DNA from: an uncultured Angelakisella sp.
GTDB taxonomy: Bacteria; Bacillota; Clostridia; Oscillospirales; Ruminococcaceae
Assembly (NCBI GenBank): GCA_910585535.1
Contig: CAJUFK010000109.1
Location: 1 to 11,349, forward strand
Length of the DNA: 11,349 nt
Direction of reading: 5' to 3'
The notes beneath the pieces are model-generated. The model saw nothing but the letters and a program-made list of their open reading frames with translations. It was not told the origin of the DNA and did no database searches. Each line of letters starts with the position of its first letter. The stretch's first letter is position 1. The translations under genes and the position numbers were made by a program. This document shows, one piece after another, positions 6,661 to 11,349 of this stretch.

Positions 6661-7968
6661 ATGACTTCAGTCTGGAGACAGACAGCGGACCTGCCCCGGT
6701 TCCCGTCCCTGGAAGGGGACCTGAAAACCGAGATCCTTATTGTGGGCGGAGGCGTCGCCGGCCTGCTTTGCGCCTATTTCTTGGATCGTGAGGGGGCGGA
6801 TTACGCCCTGGTGGAGGCGGACCGCATCTGCGGCGGCGTCACCGGCAACACCACGGCCAAAGTGACCGCCCAGCACGGCCTCCTTTACCGGCGGCTGCTC
6901 CGGCAGTTTGGCCTTCCCAAGGCCAGCCTCTACCTCCGGGCCAACCAGGAGGCGGTGAAGCGGTACCGGGCCCTTTGCCAGGAGCTGGGCTGTGACTTTC
7001 AGGAGCGGGACGCCTTTGTTTACTCCACCCGGGACCGGGACAAGATCCGGGAGGAGGTGGCCGCTCTCCGGAAGCTGGGCTTCCCCGCCGAGTTTACCGA
7101 AAAGACCCCCCTCCCCATCCCGGTGGCGGGGGCGGTGCGGTTTCCCCGGCAGGGACAGATTCATCCCCTCCGCTTCCTGGGGGCTGTTGCCCGGGGCCTT
7201 CGCATCTACGAGGAAACCAAGGTGGAGGAGCTGGCTCCGGGTCTGGCCAAGACCGCCAGGGGGACCATCCGGGCAAAGAAGATCCTGCTTGCAACCCATT
7301 TTCCCATCCTCAACAAGCACGGCGGGTATTTCCTCAAGCTGTATCAAAGCCGCTCCTATGTCCTTGCCCTGGAAAACGCCCCGGAACTAAACGGGATGTA
7401 TCTGGACGAGGACGCCAAGGGCCTCTCCTTCCGAAACTGGGAGGGACGGCTCCTCCTGGGGGGAGGGGGACACCGCACCGGTAAAAAAGGGGGTGGCTGG
7501 GAGGAACTGTCGGCCTTTGCCCGAAAGCACTGGCCCCAGGCCCGGGAAACCGCCCGCTGGGCGACCCAGGACTGCATGACCCTGGATGGGGTCCCCTACA
7601 TCGGGGCCTATTCCCAGGGAACAGAAGGGCTTTTTGTCATCACCGGCTTCAACAAGTGGGGGATGACCTCCGCCATGGTGGGGGCGATGATTCTTACCGA
7701 CCAGCTCCTTGGACGAAGAAATCCCTACGAATCGGTGTTCGACCCCTCCCGGTCTGTCCTCCGGGGGCAGCTGGCAGTAAACGCCGCAGAGGCCGCCTTG
7801 GGGCTGGTCACGCCTACGACGCCCCGGTGTCCCCACATGGGGTGCGCCCTGCGGTACAACGCCGCCGAGCATTCCTGGGACTGCCCCTGCCACGGTTCGC
7901 GGTTCGGGGAGGATGGCCGGCTTTTGGACGGCCCGGCCACAGGAGACCTGAAAAAACCGCCCCATTAG
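6661..7968 (+). CDS. FAD-dependent oxidoreductase with C-terminal Rieske 2Fe-2S domain (YhfW-like)
   Basis: The protein has 435 residues. Residues of about 24-370 form a DAO-type FAD oxidoreductase. A dinucleotide-binding fold has GGGVAG at 29-34 and an acidic residue in ALVEAD near 52, followed by the subfamily signature GNTTAKVTAQHGLLY at 62-76. The FAD-contacting stretch FVITGFNKWGMTSAM lies near residues 325-340. A Rieske domain closes the protein: Cys390 and His392 with Cys408 and His411 should bind a 2Fe-2S cluster, and Cys395 and Cys410 should form the family disulfide. The layout matches Bacillus YhfW-type proteins, whose substrate is unknown, but this one is shorter than their roughly 500 residues. 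No signal peptide or Tat motif is seen, so it is probably cytoplasmic. GGAGGTGAT at 6647-6655 supports the ATG. It is monocistronic, with terminators on both sides. Confidence 0.9.
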   Translation: MTSVWRQTADLPRFPSLEGDLKTEILIVGGGVAGLLCAYFLDREGADYALVEADRICGGVTGNTTAKVTAQHGLLYRRLLRQFGLPKASLYLRANQEAVKRYRALCQELGCDFQERDAFVYSTRDRDKIREEVAALRKLGFPAEFTEKTPLPIPVAGAVRFPRQGQIHPLRFLGAVARGLRIYEETKVEELAPGLAKTARGTIRAKKILLATHFPILNKHGGYFLKLYQSRSYVLALENAPELNGMYLDEDAKGLSFRNWEGRLLLGGGGHRTGKKGGGWEELSAFARKHWPQARETARWATQDCMTLDGVPYIGAYSQGTEGLFVITGFNKWGMTSAMVGAMILTDQLLGRRNPYESVFDPSRSVLRGQLAVNAAEAALGLVTPTTPRCPHMGCALRYNAAEHSWDCPCHGSRFGEDGRLLDGPATGDLKKPPH

Positions 7969-7981
7969 AACCCGCAGCGAA

Positions 7982-8015
7982 AGACCTGCCCGGGCCGCCC
8001 GAGCGGGTCTTTTTT
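7982..8015 (+). terminator. Intrinsic terminator after the FAD/Rieske gene
   Basis: AGACCTGC pairs with GCGGGTCT (one G-U wobble), and an inner CGGG/CCCG pair with loop CCG extends the stem. TTTTT follows at 8011-8015. It starts 13 nt after the stop codon. Confidence 0.88.
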
Positions 8016-8033
8016 GCCGGCCAGCCCCCAACT

Positions 8034-8063
8034 TGTAAACTTTATGTAAACAAATGTGTAAAC
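8034..8063 (+). promoter_or_regulatory. Three TGTAAAC direct repeats upstream of the holin gene (operator candidate)
   Basis: TGTAAAC occurs at 8034-8040, 8045-8051 and 8057-8063, with start-to-start distances of 11 and 12 nt, close to one turn of DNA. All three face the same way in an AT-rich island between the preceding terminator and the holin gene. The phasing suggests adjacent binding sites for a regulator on one face of the helix. Part of the array may overlap a promoter, but no good -35/-10 pair can be assigned. The binding protein is unknown. Confidence 0.4.
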
Positions 8064-8113
8064 GTGCAGAAAAACGGCAACTTTCTCTCCTCCCTTGCCG
8101 GAAGGGTGAAGGG

Positions 8114-8138
8114 GTCCTTAGGGACACGCCCTAAGGAC
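8114..8138 (+). other. Perfect 10-bp hairpin in the holin gene leader
   Basis: GTCCTTAGGG and CCCTAAGGAC are perfect inverted repeats around the loop ACACG. No T tract follows, so it is not an intrinsic terminator. It ends 13 nt before the ribosome site. Upstream, a pyrimidine tract at 8081-8091 (CTTTCTCTCCT) can pair with the ribosome site region at 8147-8157, with 9 Watson-Crick pairs and one wobble out of 11. The hairpin could therefore shape a leader that exposes or hides the start. It could alternatively be a DNA operator palindrome. Confidence 0.4.
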
Positions 8139-8166
8139 AGCAAAAAGGAGAAAAGGAGTGCAGACG

Positions 8167-8637
8167 ATGAACGGAATGTTGGAAAAGATCTCCCAGACAG
8201 CGGCAAAGGTGCGGCCGGGGGCCTATGGGGAGTGGGCCGCCCGCTTTGCAGGATATTTTGCCCTGCTGGGGACGGGGCTTTCCGCCCTGGTGGGGGGCTG
8301 GGACGGGCCGGTAAAGGCCCTTCTCTTCTTTATGGGCTTTGATTTTCTCTCCGGCTTCGCGGCGGCCTGCCGGGAGAAGCGGCTGGACAGCCAGGTGATG
8401 TTCTGGGGCGGGATCGGCAAGGGGATGGTCCTCCTCCTGGTGGCCGCCGGGGTGGTGCTGGATTCCCTCCTGGGCCTGCCGGAGCCCTACTGCCGCCTGG
8501 CGGTGATCTGGTTCTACATCGGCCGGGAAGGCCTTTCCATCCTGGAAAACTACGGCCGCCTGGGCCTGCCCCTTCCCGCCTTTCTGGGGGAGCTGCTGGA
8601 GCAGGTGAAGGACCGGGGGAACGCCGGACAGGGGTGA
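8167..8637 (+). CDS. Phage holin family protein (Holin_4_1; TcdE/Cp-1 type)
   Basis: This is a 156-residue small membrane protein. Hydrophobic segments lie near 26-44, 50-67, 84-103 and 109-122. The family pattern is clear: FMGFDFLSGFAAACREKRLDS...GGIGKG in the middle, and EGLSILENYGRLGLPLPAFL near the C-terminus. Holins of this family form membrane lesions that let phage endolysins reach the wall. TcdE of Clostridioides difficile uses the same fold to release toxins. The ATG at 8167 has AAAGGAG at a good distance; an in-frame GTG at 8158 overlaps that ribosome site and is rejected. No phage structural genes are visible. The natural partner is the leaderless GH25 muramidase at 10398, separated by an oppositely oriented lipoprotein gene. 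Whether it serves a phage remnant or a host release function is open. Confidence 0.85.
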   Translation: MNGMLEKISQTAAKVRPGAYGEWAARFAGYFALLGTGLSALVGGWDGPVKALLFFMGFDFLSGFAAACREKRLDSQVMFWGGIGKGMVLLLVAAGVVLDSLLGLPEPYCRLAVIWFYIGREGLSILENYGRLGLPLPAFLGELLEQVKDRGNAGQG

Positions 8638-8659
8638 GGCCCCTCCGGGCAAAGGAAAA

Positions 8660-8693
8660 CGGGGGCGGCCGGTTGGCTGTCCCCCGCTTTTTT
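8660..8693. terminator. Bidirectional terminator between the convergent holin and lipoprotein genes
   Basis: CGGGGG plus CGGCC pairs with GGCTG plus CCCCCG around the loop GGTT, with one bulged T and one G-U wobble. TTTTTT follows on the plus strand at 8688-8693 and overlaps the stop codon of the minus-strand gene. On the minus strand the same hairpin is followed by TTTTCCTTT, so it can serve both genes. Confidence 0.85.
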
Positions 8694-10224
8694 ATTGGAT
8701 AACGGCTTGTTCCTCCAGGACAACAAGGGCCATCTGATCGGGCCCCCGCTCCTGGATGAAGTAGACCAGATCCCAAAGCAGCTTCTCAAACGCCTCCTGG
8801 GTGAGGGGCTCACCCCCGCCCTGGGAATAGACCAAGCGGTAGTAATGCCCCTTTTCGTAGAAGGTGGCCTGCCAGCCCTCCTCCCGGGAGACGATATGGT
8901 ACTGTATTCCGGTATGCAAGGAGGCGCCCTCCCCCGGGGAGACCCACTGGGAAGAGCCGGGGCGGTAGGCAGCGATGGTCAGCCGCTCCCCGTTGGGCCC
9001 TGCGGCGGCGTTCCCGCTGGCCTGCCAGGTATCGGGAAGGTGAAAGCTGACGGTGCGCCGGGAGCCGTCGGCATCCTGGAAGGGGAACTGGAACAGCTTC
9101 TTTCCCTCCCGGGGCCATTTCAGGCCGACGGCCTCCATCTCGGCGTACATCTGATTTGACAAGACGGAGCTATTTGTGGCGGAGGGGCTGCTTTCATCCA
9201 CCTGGTAACAGCCGCTTCGCTTTCCTCCCGTTTCCACACAGAAGGGATTCAGGTAGACGATGAAAGTCGGGTCCTCGTCCTCCGGGCCGGCGAAAAACTG
9301 GAAGGAAGTGAAGCCGAAGGGGCGTGTATTTTCGTCCGGTTCGTCGGGGAGGTCATAGACCTTGATCTTGGCCAGGAGGTCCAGGATGGAAACTATGGTG
9401 TCGGGTTCAACAACGACGATCTCATTTCCAACATAGCCGTCCTGATAGCGGACCTTCCCCACCGGCCCCTGGGGGATAGTCACCCCGGGGAGGGTGTCGT
9501 ACCGGAATGTCTTGTACTTCTCCACCTCCATGGCGGTGAAGCGAAGGAAGGTCCGCCCGTCCTCCTCCATCCGACGGTAGGTAAAGACAGCGTCCCCCAG
9601 GGGGAGGAAGCCAGGCTCTCCGCCCACATTCCCCTCCACCCAAAGGGGGACCGATACGGTCAGGGTGTTCTCATCCGCCCAGGCGGCGGTCATCTCCTCC
9701 CTGTCGGCCTGGAAGGAGGCCCAGCGGGTCCCGAAACCCAGGGAGGACTGCCAACGCTGGGCCCTTTCATTCCACTCCAGGGGGGTAAAATCTTCCGGGG
9801 TCCAGTCCTGAATGCCAAAGACCTCCCAGACCATCCGCTGTACCGCCTCCTTGGGGAAGCAGTACAGGTAGCCCTCCTCCTCAAAGGGAAACCACTCCCG
9901 GTAGGGATGCCCCTGGGTAATGGCCGCACAGATGAAGAAGGTGAGCAGGTCCAGCTGCTCCTCCTCCCCGTGCCAGCCATCCGCCGCCCCCACCAGCAGG
10001 GCGTCCTTGAGGATGGTCCCGGTGAGGACCTTGGCGGCTTCCTCCGGGCCGGTGACATCCGGAGCCTCCGGCTCCTCCGGGGCGGGGGGCTGGCGGTCCT
10101 CCGGCTGGGAGGAGCCCAGTTCAATGGAGGAGGGCTGGGTATCAGGCTTTTCCTGTCTCCCGCATCCTGCCGGGGCAAGGGCCAGGCAGAGGGCAAGAAT
10201 CAGGGCTGGAATTCGTTTTTTCAT
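8692..10224 (-). CDS. Uncharacterised secreted lipoprotein
   Basis: This 510-residue protein begins with a lipoprotein signal: MKKR, a hydrophobic core rich in Ala and Leu, then PAGC with the lipidated cysteine at position 21. A flexible Pro/Glu/Ser-rich linker follows at about 22-60 (QPPAPEEPEAPDV). The rest is rich in aromatic and acidic residues, has no membrane segments, and looks like extracytoplasmic globular domains of mixed beta structure. The last 110 residues or so (VSFHLPDTWQASG to the end) look like a separate module with alternating beta strands. I recognise no enzyme motif and do not assign a function. AAAAGGAG a few bases before the ATG supports the start. The gene runs opposite to its neighbours, is divergent from the GH25 muramidase across a 173-bp AT-rich gap and convergent with the holin. 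Anchored outside the membrane, it might relate to wall turnover or release, but that is guesswork from position. Confidence 0.85.
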   Translation of the reverse strand: MKKRIPALILALCLALAPAGCGRQEKPDTQPSSIELGSSQPEDRQPPAPEEPEAPDVTGPEEAAKVLTGTILKDALLVGAADGWHGEEEQLDLLTFFICAAITQGHPYREWFPFEEEGYLYCFPKEAVQRMVWEVFGIQDWTPEDFTPLEWNERAQRWQSSLGFGTRWASFQADREEMTAAWADENTLTVSVPLWVEGNVGGEPGFLPLGDAVFTYRRMEEDGRTFLRFTAMEVEKYKTFRYDTLPGVTIPQGPVGKVRYQDGYVGNEIVVVEPDTIVSILDLLAKIKVYDLPDEPDENTRPFGFTSFQFFAGPEDEDPTFIVYLNPFCVETGGKRSGCYQVDESSPSATNSSVLSNQMYAEMEAVGLKWPREGKKLFQFPFQDADGSRRTVSFHLPDTWQASGNAAAGPNGERLTIAAYRPGSSQWVSPGEGASLHTGIQYHIVSREEGWQATFYEKGHYYRLVYSQGGGEPLTQEAFEKLLWDLVYFIQERGPDQMALVVLEEQAVIQ

Positions 10225-10263
10225 AGCTTTGTTCTCCTTTTATCTGTCATTTTTTCCTCTGTA

Positions 10264-10320
10264 TTGAAACAACGAAGGACAAGGGGATTTTATTGCAGGA
10301 AAAGCACATTTTTATATTTT
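10264..10320 (+). promoter_or_regulatory. Weak promoter candidates in the divergent AT-rich gap
   Basis: The gap between the divergent lipoprotein and muramidase genes (10225-10397) is much richer in A and T than its surroundings. For the muramidase, two poor pairs are visible: TTGAAA (10264-10269) with TTTTAT (10288-10293) at 18 nt, and TTGCAG (10293-10298) with TATTTT (10315-10320) at 16 nt. An isolated CATAAT at 10360 lacks a -35. No convincing minus-strand promoter was found, though one must exist nearby. Confidence 0.3.
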
Positions 10321-10397
10321 TTGGATCGCCGGCCTGGGGTCCCGGAAATCGAAAACCAGCATAATCTGATGTTAAAAAGCAAAGGAGCAGTGACAGA

Positions 10398-11156
10398 ATG
10401 AAAACAGGGTTTGACCTATCCAGCCACCAAGGGGCTGTAAACTGGAGAAAGATCGAAAGCGGCTTTGCCATGATTCGGGCGGGCTGGAGCTGGTACCAGG
10501 GGGGAATGAACATCGACCAGCGTTTTACCGAGAACGCCGCCGGAGCCCAGGCGGCAGGGATCCCCTGGGGGGCGTACCTATACGCCTACGACCAGACCCC
10601 GGAGGCGGCGGCAATTTCGGCAGGGCGGCTGGCGGATCTTTTAGACGGCTTCCGGATCCCCTACCCGGTGGCCTACGATTTTGAGGACGGGCAGTATCTG
10701 TCCATGGGGAGGGAAAGGAACAGCGCCATCTGCCAGGCGTTTCTTTCCGCCCTGCAAAAGCGGGGGTACTACGCCATGCTGTACACCTACACCAACTTCG
10801 CCAAGGGATACCTGGAAATGGAAAAGCTGAAGGCCTACGACCTATGGATTGCGGACTACACCGGGAAGGTGGGGTGGCCTGGAGAATACGGCATCTGGCA
10901 GTATACCGCAGGAGGGAATCTTTCCGGCATCACAGGGCCGGTGGATCTGGACCGGGCCTATAAGGACTATCCGGCTATCATCCAAGAGGCGGGGCTCAAC
11001 GGCTACGGGGAGCATTCCGGTTCCTGCTGCCAAGAGGCGGAAGTTCTTCGCCAAGAAAACGCCGCCCTGCGGGACCGGCTGAACCAGCTGGAAGGAAAGC
11101 TGGCAGTGATCCGGGAGGTGGTAATTGATGGCACCCCCTCCCCGGCGGCGGGCTAG
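10398..11156 (+). CDS. GH25 family muramidase (endolysin-like lysozyme) with C-terminal coiled coil
   Basis: This is a 252-residue glycoside hydrolase of family 25, which cuts the beta-1,4 bond between N-acetylmuramic acid and N-acetylglucosamine in peptidoglycan. The catalytic domain covers about 1-192. GFDLSSHQGAVNW carries Asp6, and YPVAYDFED carries the Asp94/Glu96 pair of the active site. DLWIADYTG and GIWQYTAGG...GPVDLDRAY close the barrel. There is no signal peptide, as in phage endolysins that depend on a holin. Residues 211-241 (EVLRQENAALRDRLNQLE and onward) form a short coiled coil just after adjacent cysteines at 210-211. No LysM, SH3 or choline-binding repeats follow. AAAGGAG at 10381-10387 supports the ATG. 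The final residues GTPSPAAG and the stop codon are encoded within a dispersed repeat, so the original C-terminus may have been altered. Confidence 0.92.
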   Translation: MKTGFDLSSHQGAVNWRKIESGFAMIRAGWSWYQGGMNIDQRFTENAAGAQAAGIPWGAYLYAYDQTPEAAAISAGRLADLLDGFRIPYPVAYDFEDGQYLSMGRERNSAICQAFLSALQKRGYYAMLYTYTNFAKGYLEMEKLKAYDLWIADYTGKVGWPGEYGIWQYTAGGNLSGITGPVDLDRAYKDYPAIIQEAGLNGYGEHSGSCCQEAEVLRQENAALRDRLNQLEGKLAVIREVVIDGTPSPAAG

Positions 11157-11330
11157 CGCCCGCAGACACACCCTTCCCGCCGCTCAGTTGGCCGTATTCG
11201 GTGATTTTCTCTGCGGAGAAAATCGAGCCCTTCGGGCTAGCGCTGCTCCGCGGCTGTTGCGGTTTATGACTCCAGGCACAACCTATGCCAGCGTACAACC
11301 GTTAGGCGCGGAGCGCCGGGGAGGGTGTGC
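11130..11330 (+). repeat. Dispersed repeat, copy 2: composite with terminal inverted repeats (MITE-like)
   Basis: The element starts GGCACC inside the muramidase gene, and the gene stop lies in the TAGC loop of the hairpin 11148-11163 (GCGGGC/GCCCGC). A 21-nt inverted pair at 11167-11187 and 11309-11329 matches at 18 of 21 positions (type CACACCCTYCCCGSCGCTC). Between them are a perfect 9-bp hairpin at 11203-11224 (GATTTTCTC, loop TGCG, GAGAAAATC), a second hairpin at 11226-11238 (AGCCC/GGGCT) and a third GGGCTAGCGC core at 11234-11243. The segment 11268-11326 is an inverted copy of 4906-4964 (52 of 59). No coding capacity and no clear target-site duplication are visible. The window ends 19 bases later with nothing recognisable. 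Confidence 0.7.
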
Positions 11331-11349
11331 GTTTTGTCCGAAGCGCAAA

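Noticed and set aside
8158..8160. GTG as the start of the holin
   Set aside because: It overlaps the AAAGGAG ribosome site. The ATG at 8167 has correct spacing from that site.
10996..11298. Minus-strand open frame across the muramidase end and repeat
   Set aside because: It is a translation of repeat hairpins and antisense coding sequence with no start signal. Such frames are typical artefacts of dispersed repeats.
11290..11310. GTTAGGC resembling an integron attC simple site
   Set aside because: Only one box fits. Copy 1 reads CCTAAGGG at the matching place, the paired boxes are absent, and no integrase or cassette genes are present.
1..11349. CRISPR array, tRNA or rRNA genes, transposase or integrase
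   Set aside because: No regularly spaced identical repeats of CRISPR length, no cloverleaf or rRNA-like sequence, and no coding frame with recombinase motifs were seen on either strand.

Overview
This is an 11.3 kb, GC-rich piece of chromosome (clearly above 60% GC by eye) with strong AGGAGG-type ribosome binding sites. The organism is probably a high-GC member of the Clostridia, of the Oscillospiraceae / Flavonifractor-Lawsonibacter type. That placement is inferred from priA, def and fmt in the same order on one strand, a TcdE/Cp-1 type holin, a YkfC-like NlpC/P60 peptidase and codon use. No marker gene fixes the taxon.

Layout: (1) 1-986: the tail of an unidentified gene, then a cytoplasmic YkfC-like C40 peptidase for muropeptide turnover. 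(2) 983-6593: a strong sigma-A promoter overlaps the peptidase stop codon. It leads into a CNNM/CorC-type membrane protein, the primosomal helicase PriA (TTG start), peptide deformylase and methionyl-tRNA formyltransferase, and the block ends in a long intrinsic terminator. Fmt formylates the initiator Met-tRNA and Def removes the formyl group later, so these two act in sequence. A 231-bp gap holding a dispersed repeat separates priA from def. (3) 6609-8015: a stand-alone FAD oxidoreductase fused to a C-terminal Rieske 2Fe-2S domain, with its own terminator. (4) 8016-11156: a TcdE/Cp-1 family holin, an oppositely oriented unknown lipoprotein and a GH25 muramidase without a signal peptide. Holin and leaderless muramidase together look like a lysis or export pair, although no other phage genes are visible. 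(5) 11130-11349: a composite repeat, part of which matches the priA-def repeat in inverted orientation. It also supplies the last codons and the stop codon of the muramidase gene.

The signals most worth a second look are: the dispersed repeat with a GGGCTAGCGC core; an abrupt codon-use shift in the last quarter of priA next to that repeat; three TGTAAAC direct repeats at helical spacing, plus a structured leader, upstream of the holin; the isolated holin/muramidase/lipoprotein cluster; and a CorC-like protein whose transmembrane domain lacks the usual family signatures. No tRNA, rRNA, CRISPR array, transposase or integrase was seen. No gene-free stretch exceeds 300 bases.
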